Counted from the stretch's first letter, positions 33,001-43,841 are shown. The stretch: 64,000 bases of DNA from Axinella damicornis (GCA_963931865.1 OZ007514.1:6798646-6862645); one strand, 5' to 3'. Program-made: numbers and translations. The notes: generated from the letters alone by a model not told the origin.

Positions 33001-36000
33001 GGGGTGGCGGCTGTGTTGGGGGTGGGGGTGGCGGCTGTGTCGGGGGTGGGGGTGGCGGCTGTGTCGGGGGTGGGGGTGGCGGCTGTGTCGGGGGTGGGGG
33101 TGGCGGCTGTGTTGGTCGTAGTGGGATCGGGCTGTCCAGACCTACCAGGGGAGTGGTTATGCCTGTGAGCATAATAAAGATGCATTAATTCACACAGTGA
33201 TCATGTCCAGCAACTACAACGATACATTCTGGACTAGTTTTGAATTGGGACAAATAACTTGTAGCAGGGCTTACAGTAGTTCTCAATATTCCTACTACTC
33301 AGTTCTGCAACACAACGAATCATTCTCTTTCCTAGCTCAACCCTTGCCCTTTTCCAGGCATTACTCCTCTAACTGTTTCCAGATTTAACACAGGTTGCAT
33401 GCGTAACCATGGTGTTCTAAACCACATGTAGGATGTCACTATACCCAGTTTGAGCTTTCTTGATGCCGACTTCAAAGGTAGCTACAGACTTCTGTGTGAA
33501 ACTCAGTAGAAGGCTGAGATGGACAGCTGAAATATCTAGGCCATGCAGTAGCTTTCCCTGTTTGTGTACCTTTTACTATACCACCATGACAATAGCATCA
33601 TTCCACCATTCATTCCTCATTGTATAATATTATGTATAGCCGGAACAGTTACTTACGGTAAACCCTCTAAATTTGTAATTCTGCCTACGATCTTTCAATT
33701 GCAGCGAGTATATACCCCAGACCCTACGTCTCAGGCGGGCCATGCGTTCGCGGCGCGCGGAACGTCTGGCCTGACCTGTACCATTCGGCGTTTCGTTTCC
33801 GGGGTGGGTGAGGCGGGAGGGGGGTGGAGCTCGAGACGGAGTGACTTCAGATTATAGGCCAATAAAAATTACGTACCACCAGTAGTGCATGAGCCGCCGA
33901 AAGCGGCTCGAGGCTCATGCGCACCTGGTACCTCTACATGCACCGGAAACTGCACTAGCATACAAAAGGTCCCCTCGCAATTCAAATTATTCTTGTTCTC
34001 TGTTGTTTTGCTGGTTCAGTTGAAGCGGTTCTAGAGGTACGTAGCTATTATTATGCATTATAAAGTTTCTCTATGCGGTTTTGCTCGCATGTCTTGGGTG
34101 CTTTGTTCACATTCTCTTTCTACTCAGAACTGAATGGCCGCCATAAAAATGCTAGTAGCTAGCTACGGCTATATCAGTCTTGGTTGTGCTCAGTGCATGC
34201 AGATTATGTCCCAAAATTCATACAGAAATCAATTTTGTTTTCTCCACGCAGAGTGTTTTTTTGAGAGTCAAGGAGCCATTCCTGTGTAAATTCAGTCCCA
34301 AGAGGTTCAATCGGCCTGATCGTCCACGTAAGAGAGAGACGCCATTCCTGTGTAAATCAGTCCCAAGAGGTTCAATCGGCCTGAACGTCCACGCAAGAGA
34401 GAGACGCCATTCCTGTGTAAATTCAGTCCCAAGAGGTTCAATCGGCCTGATCGTCCACGCAAGAGAGAGACACCATTCCTGTGTAAATTCAGTCCCAAGA
34501 GGTTCAATCGGCCTGATCGTCCACGCAAGAGAGAGACGCCATTCCTGTGTAAATTCAGTCCCAAGAGGTTCAATCGGCCTGATCGTCCACGTAAGAGAGA
34601 GACGCCATTCCTGTGTAAATTCAGTCCCAAGAGGTTCAATCGGCCTGATCGTCCACGCAAGAGAGAGATGCCATTCCTGTGTAAATTCAGTCCCAAGAGG
34701 TTCAATCGGCCTGATCGTCCAAGCAAGAGAGAGACGCCATAGCTAACGTCATCAGTCAGGCACCACACCTGAGAAAAACCATTCCTGAGTAAGTTCTGCC
34801 CCAAAAGGTTCAACCCACTTGAATACTGAAATCCCTAGCTACTCTAACATGCCACTAGCTATGACCTTTTACATGTATAGGTAATCACATGGGTTTCGAG
34901 TGCAATTTGGGAAATAATTGCACGAGCAATAGGCAAAGTAATTGCACGAGCGATAGCGAGTGCAATTTATGACTGTTGTGAGTGCAGTTATTCCCAAATG
35001 GCATGAGAATACATGTGATTAAATACTAATCATGTACTTCCAGGCATGGCATGGTCGAAAGCAAGCGGCTTGAGCGATTAAAGCCACACCCCAGCCACAA
35101 AAGCGCTCGAAGCGCGAGCAAACTACACGCTACTAGTACCGCTTATCTTCAGAAAGATTCGTCGCCTCAATGTTGATGATCATCCAGAGACTGTAATTTC
35201 TAATGTTGCATCAAGCTTTGAAAAATTAACCCTGCGTCCATTCCTTTTGAGGTCGCTGCTATTCCCGATTGGGTTAACATTCTTGAGAGGCTCTGTGTGG
35301 CTCCCTACTTGAGCGTACCATCAGTACTTGTAAAGAAGGTTGTAGCAACTACATAATACTCACACAAGCTCTCTCGCAGCAGCAATTTCTAAGTATACAT
35401 TGGAAGTAGTGATTTGTGTTGCCACGGAGAAAAATTATCATTTTTGGCGACAAATTTAGAGCACACAGCTAACTACCTGATACCATACAACCCAGCTATG
35501 TATGCAAGGAGGCTGTGTGAATCTTAGTTCTGAGATGGGTTAGCACTTTTATATTAAACTTTTACCATTTTACCCCATGCGCATGCGCGCAGCAGGGGTA
35601 GAGTGATCGGTTTGTCTCTCTGTCTGGGGTGTCAGTCCAAGCACATGCGCGAAGTGGGGTTAAGCAATCGGTTTTGTCCGTCAGTCAGTCGTCTGTCTGT
35701 ATGTCGAAAAAATTGAAATCTCGCCACAGACCCTCATAAACCATTGAAAGGGAGTCAAACAATAGCAAATAGCAAAAAACTGCTCTATGTGTACCTGACT
35801 GAAGTCAAAGGCGCTTCGTTTCGCTGTATTTTGGCTATTTCCTACTTGTCATAACTATTCATAACATTGGCTCCACCTCCTCAGAGTCCCATCAAGAAGA
35901 ACAGAACACGCAGTGCTTCATGCTTCGAGATGACCGCTAGGAAACTGTATTATCCCACGATTTATGTACTTCACAGACATCGTGACTATTGTTTAGGCCG

Positions 36001-37158
36001 TTTTTTCCAGCTATTTCGTAACGTTTGGCCCCACCTCTTCCGCTTTAATATGCACGTTGTTGTATATACGGTAAGCGGTCATTCCCACCCCTCGGATATG
36101 GCCATGCACGAACACAGTATACGTGATTGCACCTGTTCGATGCTCATCGGCAGAGATGTCACGTTCATTGTAGCTGCACTGTATCCTGTACGTTCCGCGC
36201 AGGGTATGTGTTCTATCAACACCAAGCTAGTTAAGAATAGAAGTGTCAGAATTCAGAAAATACTAGCATCTACATACTTCACAGACCAGAAATCCACTTG
36301 AGAGGCTGAGAAAAGTTGTGCGAAAGTCGACAATTAGCCCTATTCTAATTTATACAACGTGATCACACCCTGTTTCTAACATTACTGCCGCAACTTATGG
36401 AATCTTATTCTGCATGCATGCTGTATTAAAAATCGGTAGGCGCCTCATTGTGCATGCTGTATTAAAAACTGGCAGTAGGCCGTAATAAAAAGTAGTGCAT
36501 GGGGTTACGTGCTTTGCTGAGCGAGAAATTTAATGCACATAGTTCACCTACCATGGCAACTATTCAGATGGTTTATGAAACCCCGGGCACCGACCCTTGA
36601 GCGTTTCCGGGCATCACGCTGGGGCGAGTCGATACCCAGGGTTCTCCCCGACTTCCCCTGGTAGGTCATCTGGAATGTTCTTGGCTGTGAGCGATGAGTA
36701 CGAAAATGGCAAGTTCCATGTCAAGAATAAGTGTAATGTACAAACCATGCCAGATGGTTGACACATTCCGGGACCATTGAGATTGCACAAGTACACAAGG
36801 TGAGAAAGGTGGAGAAGGCCTGGTCTAAAAGACCGCGTGACCAATACTGTGCGGACATTAGTGGATGATTGCTGAAGAAGACAGCATGGGGATGGAATAC
36901 TAATTGTATAGCTGTACTTCCTGCCCATTATCATGTGCTACACTCAAGAACTCCATGTGCCCACATGTATTACGTTTGAGTTCTCTATATCCAAATGTTA
37001 CATTGTCGGCATGGATGACTCATTGAACACACCAATGAAGTGTGAACAGCCACTGTACTTACTCGCACGCAGTGGGGGCAAGTGAAAATTGCCGCCACCC
37101 CGCCCTTCCTCCTGGAGTAGGGCTCCATGAGGGAGCTGGCAATTTCATTGACAGTGAG
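27013..37158 (-). CDS. Spliced gene: zinc finger and coiled-coil protein, unknown function
   Basis: Exons with GT..AG borders and mostly agreeing phases. 37,063-37,158 and 36,552-36,684 join in phase to give FTCPHCVR, then 36 residues, then FINHLNSCH, a CxxC...Hx4CH zinc finger. 31,785-31,850 (DVLQRLVAAEAKADAFQL) and 31,614-31,676 (VQELQGKVACLEQINGEH) form a coiled coil. 30,948-31,148 (ISRLKEQLKL, GRKRRLD, a Ser/Glu-rich tail) resembles a nuclear localisation linker. Then come 30,266-30,385 (GESFLAMLRERGHC), a probable exon near 29,995-30,040 (QDTLFGYIVTQYFPK), 29,519-29,655 (SVTDIRFDDAITVAEYGQTY), 27,946-28,015 (LMRRLGETEFCSGKNTNYTF), 27,652-27,702 (IPAWPKEAELQSALQCS) and 27,013-27,156, ending WAPDWWGLKELIT and a TGA stop. 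Exons between 36.5 and 31.9 kb and upstream are incomplete. I do not recognise the family. Confidence 0.6.
28541..28690. repeat. ~40-bp tandem repeat (GAAGCTAGCAGACGCACTTG), 3-4 copies
   Basis: Units of TGAAGCTAGCAGACGCACTT followed by GATCGGGCAGGATGCACAGC, slightly diverged. Confidence 0.85.
28690..29350. repeat. Dispersed repeat, copies 2 and 3 of the 6.5-6.9 kb family
   Basis: CATTGAGTGGGCAG, AAAATGCTGCTGCTTTGCG and AGCCCATCTTAGAAAGAAGG follow the order of 6,555-6,710. A third partial copy starts near 29,090. It sits in an intron of the unknown minus-strand gene. Confidence 0.6.
31330..31575 (-). mobile_element. tRNA-Ser-like SINE
   Basis: Reading the minus strand from 31,572 gives GGTGGCCGAGTGGTTAAAGC, an excellent box A region of a class II (Ser/Leu) tRNA. 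Then come a variable-arm-like stretch and GCTGTTTCGAAACC, a box B. The 5' acceptor stem does not pair cleanly, and ~170 bases of non-tRNA sequence follow. This fits a tRNA-derived SINE rather than a tRNA gene. It lies in an intron of the unknown gene. Confidence 0.65.
32733..33145 (-). CDS. Candidate proline-rich exon built on a 24-bp minisatellite
   Basis: On the minus strand the 24-bp units read PPPPPPTQ repeated about 13 times, preceded by GLDSPIPLRPTQ and followed by TADGVVRSYTIKNRVLQNTT. An acceptor-like CTGGACAG lies at the start and a GTAGCT donor-like site at the end. The unit length is a multiple of three, so all frames stay open (ATPTPDTA or HSRHPHPR in the others). It lies between the zinc-finger and coiled-coil exons of the unknown gene and could be one of its exons, but the phase cannot be settled from sequence alone. 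Confidence 0.35.
32803..33112. repeat. 24-bp G-rich minisatellite, ~13 copies
   Basis: Each unit contains GGGGGTGGGGGTGGCGGC followed by TGTGTC, with C/T variants (TGCGTC, TGTGTT). Its dense G runs could form G-quadruplexes on the plus strand. Confidence 0.95.
33841..34262 (+). repeat. Large inverted repeat, arm 1 (arm 2 at 45,118-45,525)
   Basis: From GACTTCAGATTATAGGCCAA through TACAGAAATCAATTTTGTTT the sequence is nearly identical, inverted, at 45.1-45.5 kb. It includes the hairpin GAGCCGCCGAAAGCGGCTC. The next block (to ~34,860) is also shared but differs by the 66-bp repeat expansion. Confidence 0.9.
34274..34738 (+). repeat. 66-bp minisatellite from a decayed C2H2 zinc finger, 7 copies
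   Basis: Units begin CCATTCCTGTGTAAATTCAG and end CACGCAAGAGAGAGAC. One frame reads PFLCKFSPKRFNRPDRPRKR, which resembles a C2H2 finger start (PF-x-C-x-x-C-x-K-x-F-x-R) with the second Cys changed to Ser. The 45.0 kb relative has one unit and, beside it, HHTGEKPFLSKFCPNRFN, a true zinc-finger linker. The long ORFs here are thus repeat-derived, not a working protein. Confidence 0.8.
34880..35030. mobile_element. MITE of the TTGCACGAGC family, copy
   Basis: GGTAATCACATGGGTTTCGA at one end, ATTCTCATGCCATTTGGGAA-type sequence inverted at the other, with AATTGCACGAGC repeated inside. Same family as 5,690-5,818 and 47,149-47,297. Confidence 0.65.
35038..35140 (+). repeat. Partial copy of the 6.95-7.56 kb dispersed repeat
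   Basis: TTCCAGGCATGGCATGGTCG to CTACTAGTACCGCTTATCTT matches 6,946-7,055, then the sequence diverges. Confidence 0.7.
35150..35345 (+). pseudogene. Coding-like fragment, frameshifted
   Basis: The plus strand reads KIRRLNVDDHPETVISNVAS then SFEKLTLRPF. After a frame change it reads VAAIPDWVNILERLCVAP then YLSVPSVLVKKVV. It looks like protein in two frames but belongs to no family I recognise. It is possibly a captured or retroposed fragment next to repeat copies. Confidence 0.3.
35590..36250 (+). repeat. Dispersed ~600-bp repeat, copy 1 (direct copy at 45,585-46,180)
   Basis: GCGCGAAG(T/C)GGGGTTAAGCAATCGG, ATTGAAATCTCGCCACA, AACTGCTCTATGTGTACCTG and CATGCTTCGAGATGACCGC occur in the same order at 45.6-46.0 kb. 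The GCATGCGCG...GGGGT block is itself tandemly doubled at 35,575-35,670. Confidence 0.75.
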
Positions 37159-37159
37159 C

Positions 37160-38730
37160 TGCATTGGAGAAGCAACAATAATGTGTCCACACAGTTGCAT
37201 GATCAATGTAAATATGATGGTATGTTTTGAGTGACTGATTCGCCGCGATTGCTAAAAAGGTTCATGTGTGCACAACAACCAGGATCAGAGCATGCATGTG
37301 TACATCAATAATGTACAGGAATACGCTCATGCATTCATTAGTCACATAAAATCTCTCAGGAGGATGATGTCTATCTCACCAGGGTATCGACATCCCAGAT
37401 GGGATAGCATGACATGCTAGTTTTGTATTCTGTATTACCTGGGGCATGTGTCATTAAGACTCATTAATGTACCCCTACCAGAATGTGAACATCCTGAGTG
37501 AGACAGACCCTGCACCCGTTGCTAAACGTTTTGCGAACTGCGCTGCATGATCGAAGTGACTTTTTTTAGACGAATCTGTCCTTTCCTTTCTTACACAAAT
37601 ACACTGATCATGACCCAGCTTTGGTACACTCAAGCTGCTGCGGACCCACTATGGCCATGACAAACATACTTGCGTACTCCTTCGATCACACTGTGTGCTC
37701 AATATGCTGCTAAAACTTTCGGTTCACTTGAGAAGGTCTTGAGTCAGCCTGGAAGTCCATTGTTGAAAGCAGCGAAACAGCTGCAGAACCATGAATTGTG
37801 CAGTAACACCCATGCAAGTGTTCGTTACCGTCAGTATTCATAAATTTTGCGTGATAAATTTTTGCGTTTAGTGGCAATATTTTAACGTCCAAAATTTATG
37901 ATGCTAGACCCTCTATGCCTTCCGTGGGCGCCTTCGCCACGTGCATGCATGACCAGTTGTTAGTGCACACTTTGTAATTTTATGCTGTCCTTTATCTGTT
38001 GTGCAAAGAGAAATGAACTATTATGTGGCAACATTAAGAATTTCAAATTTCATGGTGACATGACAAATTAGCAGCAAGGATATTAGCAATTCAACTTCAT
38101 GCTCAATGAAACACACAGCCAGTGTAAGCTACTCGCTGTTAAAGACGCATGTAGCTAGTATTGATGGTGCTAGGAGCATCAGCAAGAAACTAGCAATGAG
38201 AAGACAGACCCCTTATAGGAAAGAGAGGAGATTAAAGCAACAGTCAATTTGAACCAGAGAGGGGAGGGACGTTCAAGTAGGTAAAATGACAGAGTAAAAC
38301 CAGAATGGCCAACAGGAAAGCTCAAAGAGATCAGCAGAGTGACAGGCTACATAAGAGCAATGGAGGCAACACTAGAGCATGCAAACAGTCACCATTCACG
38401 CCACATCATTGACTACTTTCCTCGCCCACCACACCGTATGCCTCACAGAAGTTGAATATACCAACAAGGAGAATGCATCACATTGTGGGGCGAGCGTGAG
38501 CGAGTGCAATGCAGTGCAATGCAAGTATTTGCATGCACACTCAGTCAGTTAGTCAAATTTTAATGTCCCCTGCCAATGCAGCTGGGTCGAATCTTGTATG
38601 ACTGAGGCGACAAATATGACAATCAGACACATATGTGCACAACACAGGGACCTATATGCACGCTGCACACTGGTCTAGCATGTGTTCTGTAGGATATACA
38701 TGTACAGGTCTGAGGTCGGTGAATAGGTAA
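37160..38730. other. Intron-like or intergenic sequence, no gene recognised
   Basis: No repeats with clear borders. The motif GGGCGAGCGTGAGCGAGTGC is at 38,487. It would be intronic if the exon candidates at 38.7 and 39.1 kb belong to the minus-strand gene. Confidence 0.35.
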
Positions 38731-38735
38731 GTCCA

Positions 38736-38851
38736 CTAACGGTCTGCTGTCGCCACAGGCGAGAAAGTACAGAACTTGGCTGGACTGTTCATGGTTCGCC
38801 CATCGATGATTAGGTTGGTCCACGAGTGGTCTCGGTCTCTTGTCGCCATCG
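38736..38851 (-). CDS. Candidate first exon (MATRDRDHSW)
   Basis: The minus strand has GACGATGG, a fair start context, then MATRDRDHSWTNLIIDGRTM and NSPAKFCTFSPVATAD before a GTTAGT donor. It is upstream of the zinc-finger exons on the same strand and could start that gene. The family is unknown and the link is unproven. Confidence 0.3.
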
Positions 38852-39096
38852 TCAATCGAACAGGTAGTTCTATTCGCGTGATGCAATTCATTTTGTATCG
38901 TTTAGGAATTCACACATGATGCAAGAATACGCAAATAGGAGCAGGAAGTGAATTAACAAATTGTGCTCGCACAACTACAATTAACAAGCTAATAATCAAT
39001 ATTGCATGGACTCTGAATCACAAATTCTATGGATCATGTCATAATTATAGCTACCGCTTCCGATGGTGGAAATAAGATTATAGGCAGCTAGGTCAC

Positions 39097-39162
39097 CTGT
39101 TGGGTGCCGTGAGGCTGAGCGATTGGTCTCGTGACCAACAGCCTGGGAAGGTTCCTCTGTAT
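39097..39162 (-). CDS. Candidate 66-nt exon
   Basis: Bounded by CTATGCAG and a GTGACC donor, open in more than one phase (IQRNLPRLLVTRPIAQPHGT or TEEPSQAVGHETNRSASRHP). It may belong to the minus-strand zinc-finger gene. No family is recognised. Confidence 0.25.
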
Positions 39163-39939
39163 CTGCATAGTGGAAATGTAGAACAAGAGAAAAGGGGTTA
39201 GAATTGACAGTGCTGTGTTTTCCAAGGAATTTCTGCAGCAATATGCGCTGACTGGATATGGGATATAGGTAGCTATGCTGAGTGAACATGCATAGCTATA
39301 TCCTGTTGTCAAGCTGCAAGCTGTTCTAAACTTCATACGTAAAGTTACGAATTATAGGTTGAAAGTAAGGTAAGCTTGGGTTGAAAGTAAGGTAGCTAGC
39401 TAAGTTCTTTATTAATTCAACTGAGGGGTTCGACTGAACCCAACAAACTACCCCTGGATCCGCCACTGTGGCAAGAATGTGTTTGTGTGGTTACGTACAA
39501 CCAAGTTGTTTTTCTTGATGGGGCTGACTGGGTCTGCATTGTGCTTTGCGTCCACTTCAGAAAGGCAAAAGCAGCATATTACCGCCCACAGACTTCGAAA
39601 CCATGGCCTTGCATGATGCTGGAGTCTTAGTATATTTTGCCGAATATTGTCTGTGTTATTTCAGCTTACACATACATAGTAGGTTATTATTTATGGCTTA
39701 CGTATCTTGATGAATTATACATGTATGTAATGGAACTGCTCACACATGCATGTGAACAGTGGATACCAGGCATTCTTAAATTACCGAGCGCCTGTGATGA
39801 GGCTAAGACGGATCTATTGCCTTGGAAACTGGAGGGCATTACATAGCCATGCTATGAGGAATCTTGATTAATATTAATCTATGTACAAGTAGCTTCGCTC
39901 GCTCAGCTACTTCCCCCTTGTTCACCTACGTGAGTAATT

Positions 39940-40175
39940 CGGCGCCAGACAGCTCTCTGTCAGAGCTGCTGCTGATTGTGTCCACTTCAGCTGCTGCTCG
40001 CCAATTGCATCGATCCGTTTCAACTGCTGCTCCCCGTTTGCGTCCGCTTCAGCTGCTGCTCGCCACTTGTGTCTGCTTCAGCTGCTACTCCCCGATTGCG
40101 TCCGCTTCAACTGCTCCCCGATTGCGTCCGCTTTGACTGCTGCTCACCGATATTGCATTCGTCAGCTGTTCTAGA
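39940..40175. repeat. ~35-bp degenerate tandem repeat (TCAGCTGCTGCTC)
   Basis: Units of TTCAGCTGCTGCTCGCC and GATTGCGTCCGC repeat six to seven times with length changes. Confidence 0.8.
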
Positions 40176-40288
40176 AGCTTCCAGCTAGCCCATGCCTAAT
40201 GTTCGTGAACATTCTTCACGGAGTTTGAGGTTCAATGGTACGAAGGTCGCACGTCACTAGTCCCGCCCCACGAACATCCCACTTCCGT

Positions 40289-40291
40289 TAC

Positions 40292-40313
<22 letters not shown>
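40289..40313. repeat. (CA)n microsatellite
   Basis: A pure CA run. Confidence 0.9.
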
Positions 40314-40319
<6 letters not shown>

Positions 40320-40322
<3 letters not shown>

Positions 40323-41500
40323 CACGGTTAAAATCTTAATGTATTGATGGTCGTCCCAGTGCTTCTAGTTCGGCAGATCTAAACATTTCATCACAACCTG
40401 TACACGTAATTTAATACCACAAAATATCCTCAAAATTTCCTCTACCAATGCCACTGTAAGCTAGACACAAAACAATGTCAAAAAACTTACGGACATTCTT
40501 CACCAACAAAGTCACAACCAGAGGCAATCAGTGGAACTGCATGGAGGAAGCAGGAGGTGAAGCATGAAGAGAAGGTAGACAGTCTGCAGGACAGCAGGTT
40601 GTGTTAGTGGACACTGCAATTTCCTAGCTATGTGTCCATCCATAGAAAGATAATTTACCTATATGAAGGCTATCAGGCGCAGGTACGTAGAGCAGAGGTT
40701 TTGGAAATTTGGCTCTAAACCTTGCTTGATAGGAGTATGAAGCATCACTTCCACTCATTGAGTCAAGTAGGACACATAATAGGAAATTCAACTTTTCGTC
40801 CAGTGGAAGATAGTTACAGTCCGGGTTGAAGTTGCATGATATGTATTAGCTAACAAACACAATTCGGGGTCTAACATTCCCGTGGCACTGAAAGCTGCAG
40901 GCCACATGCAGTCACAATGATGAACTGACATAGGAAATAGAGACGTAGTGATGACACTATTGTCTATGGAACTGCATGTCACTAAAGTCCTTGCACCTAA
41001 TCCTACCGACTATATGGTTAGCAATTTACTTAACATTATTTTTCAGGCTCTGTAAAACATCGATCTCTCCATTTATCCAAGGGCTTCAGTCAAGACCTTA
41101 ATTACTACAATAAGTAGCTAAACCAACAAAACCCCACCCATTACGTGGCAGGATACAAAAAATTCTTATCTTGTTTCAAGACAGATTTTTCCCAACACTT
41201 GGTTTACAAGAATTGTTAGATTTCACAGGCTTTTCTTCTCCTGGTTGGTTCCTATTTTCCACTTCCTAGGTCCTATGGCTAGCTAGATAGGTCTATAGCT
41301 AGTGTTGAAATTTCCTTTGGTTGATAATATTCGTGATGCTTTTTGCCACACTACTGCGAGTCTAGCTACTTGGTCATGAATTACACTAGTCTCGTTGTCC
41401 ATTCGGCATTATGTAGCTACAATGTAGCTATAATCACAAGAATCCAATCAGATTATTAGTGAGATCATTACTTCAACAATAATTATTGTAACAAGTGAGT
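40320..41500. other. No gene recognised
   Basis: AT-rich sequence with short frames only. Confidence 0.35.
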
Positions 41501-41504
41501 CTTT

Positions 41505-42090
41505 AAAAAGACTTGATGCGTCTCAGCACGACTTGGTATCAGCTACAATCATGCAGAGGACATGGCAGCTGTTTTGTTTTATGACTGCAAATCCTGTTAG
41601 CTATGAGACTTTCAGCTGAAGTCAGAGTCAGTATCCTTGGAGGTTCTGTGTGAGCAAGGGTTGGGTCAGGGTGAGGTGGGAATGTTCACCCAAAGGGTGA
41701 AAGCAGTATGGTCATGTCTGGGCTTGATGTTTAGTCAGAGCCAGTTGGGCCGTTTTAATTCACAAATGGACCTAAGAACACAAGCTTTGGACACCTTGGC
41801 CAATTCTTTCAGCAATTAGCTATCTAGCTAGAGCTGAGTGTGTAGTTCATGCAGCACACTGTGTATGGATGAGTGAGTATTCATTGTCCTGATTTACATA
41901 GCCACAGTCTTGGTGAGTGGATTCATGAGCAGCCAAGCAAAACCTATAATCACTTTTTGAGATATACTTGCAGGCTATAAATACGTTTGACATCCGTGTA
42001 AAGTACTTGCGCGGGCGCATTGCGAAAAGCGACGTAAGTACGTACGTATACGTACGTACCTACGCATCCAGCACTTCGGTGCACAGACAA
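41505..42090 (-). repeat. Dispersed repeat, copy 2 of the 9.7-10.3 kb family
   Basis: CTTGGTATCAGCT, CCTGTTAGCTATGAGACTTT, GGCTATAAATACGTTTG and CAGCACTTCGGTGCAC are the inverse of blocks at 9.7-10.3 kb. The 44-bp unit present four times there is present about once here (41,870-41,930). Confidence 0.65.
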
Positions 42091-43028
42091 AAATCCACAT
42101 AGCTATAGCTAGCTACATTGTTATGCCAACAGGAGAAGCCACTTGAACATCTATCTAGATACGGACAAGATGGGCGCCATAACCATCAGAGCTTCTCATT
42201 ATCCACACCATCTGCATGCCCGTCTAGTCCAGGGTGGGACCATTTGAAGTTTCGTATTTGGTGCTTCTCCGGTGTAGAGGAGTGCCTGTATAGGTTTTGT
42301 CTATGCGGGAAATAACGTATACTACCCAGAAGTGAAGGGTTCCCACGACAGTCTCGAACGCGTGCGGACGGCGCGATCACGAGCAACCTTGATGATGATA
42401 GTGCCCGTCCAGTCCCGTATCTAGCTACTGCAGCTAGTTTCTCCTGTGTCCAATGAAATATGTTTTTTGCCGACGTCTTGCTTGTTAGCTACATGTGGTT
42501 TTAGCAGAGCTCATCAAGCAGAAACTTGGAATAGCTAATTACAATAGCTGCAGAATTGGCAACAGAAGTGAGCCACACAGCCACACAAAACGTTGATTGT
42601 TCCTCTGTGCGGGGTGGGTGTGGAAATGTCATTATGGCGGCGCGGATAATATACAGTCGCCATGCAGTGCAGCAATAGCTACCACTTTAATAATGAAAAA
42701 CCGTTACACTGTAGAATAATAGGCTGGTCCCTGGACCCCCAGCCCCCATTTCTATTTCAAAGACAGGTCACCATTAACGCGCTCATGTAAAACATGCCTA
42801 TTGGCACAAATTCCTGCACAATGTAGGGTAGCCGCCCGGATTATGAGACACACAGTACATAACCGTTAACCAACAAGCTGTCAACAGGATGCGATTGTAC
42901 TGTGTTACAGATTTAATTTGAGTTGACAATAATGCCGTTCCGCATCCGTCAACGCAGGAGGCGACGAATCTTTCTGATCAAGGCGACGAAGCTTTCTGAA
43001 TCTTTCTGAGGCGACGACTGACGCCGAG

Positions 43029-43170
43029 GCCGGTGTTACAGTAAATCCGATCGCTCGGAAATATGATCGCGGCGTTAAAATTTCCTAGGAAATGTTAACG
43101 CCGGGCGTGCATATTTCCTAGGAAATATCATCGCGGACAGGAAATTCGATCGCTCACGGTACGGTTGTTC
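43029..43170 (+). repeat. TIR, left arm, internally palindromic
   Basis: Begins GCCGGTGTTACAGTAAATCC. Inside it TTTCCTAGGAAA occurs twice, and GATCGCTC near one end is repeated near the other, so each arm can also fold on itself. Confidence 0.9.
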
Positions 43171-43694
43171 GGCGGCAGTCTCACTGTATATGACAGCAAA
43201 ATCTCTGGGGATCTTTCGAGTTCTCTACAATGTCAGCTAGCTACCATCTACAAACTGCTGATTTCAAGGGAGGAAGATGGTGAAGTTGTGGACCCTCACA
43301 TCACAGTTCATATTCCAAACATCCCACAGCAAGAGGGCGTTGCAGACTGTGGAGTCTATGCCATTGCATATGCATGGCATGCAGCTAGGGGAGACAACCT
43401 GGAAGAAATGATATATTTGAGCAAGGGAAGATGAGGGATCACTTGGCAACATGCTTCAGAAAGCAGAAGCTAACTCCCTTTCCTCATTCAAAGAGGCGAC
43501 CTGACCAGAGGCAAGCATATCCAATGTTTCCCTACAGAGAAATAGAGGTGTTTTGCGCGTGTGATATGCCAGAATGCCTGGACAATATGATCATGTGTGA
43601 TGGGTGTGAAGAGTGGTTCCACCTGAGTTGCGTTGGACTGAAAGCCCCACCTCCCGATACTGATCCATGGCACTGTAGAGCATGTATAGTCTAG
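43165..43694 (+). pseudogene. Ulp1-like cysteine protease (C-terminal half) fused to a PHD finger
   Basis: The first frame (43,165-43,434) reads GGSLTVYDSKISGDLSSSLQ and later HIPNIPQQEGVADCGVYAIA. The VYDS aspartate and the Q-x5-DCG cysteine are typical of Ulp1/SENP (C48) proteases. The upstream HW histidine is missing because the fragment begins at the TIR. A shift near the ATATAT at 43,409 leads into the second frame (FEQGKMRDHLATCF), which continues to a C4HC3 PHD finger: C42, C44, C56, C59, H64, C67, C82 and C85 of the 87-residue frame starting at 43,431. Ulp1-PHD fusions occur as repetitive genes in invertebrates. Truncated and frameshifted, so protease activity is not expected. Confidence 0.7.
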
Positions 43695-43841
43695 GAGTCA
43701 ACTTTGTTGTAGCATTTCTGTTCTTCTGTATGATAATAATTGTTGTGCTGCTCTCCCGAATATATTTGCATGACTGTAAAGGTGTTAGAGTGCGGAGACA
43801 TGCATTGATCTGCACTTTTAAGCACCTTTCTTCCGTTTACA

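Noticed and set aside
32803..33112. CRISPR-like regular array
   Set aside because: Units are contiguous with no unique spacers and the DNA is animal nuclear sequence, so it is a minisatellite. The same applies to 34,274-34,738 and 59,240-59,530.
34180..34746. 188-codon plus-strand frame and 168-codon minus-strand frame with 22-residue repeats
   Set aside because: Both come from the 66-bp minisatellite, whose length is a multiple of three; the only meaningful frame is the decayed zinc finger.
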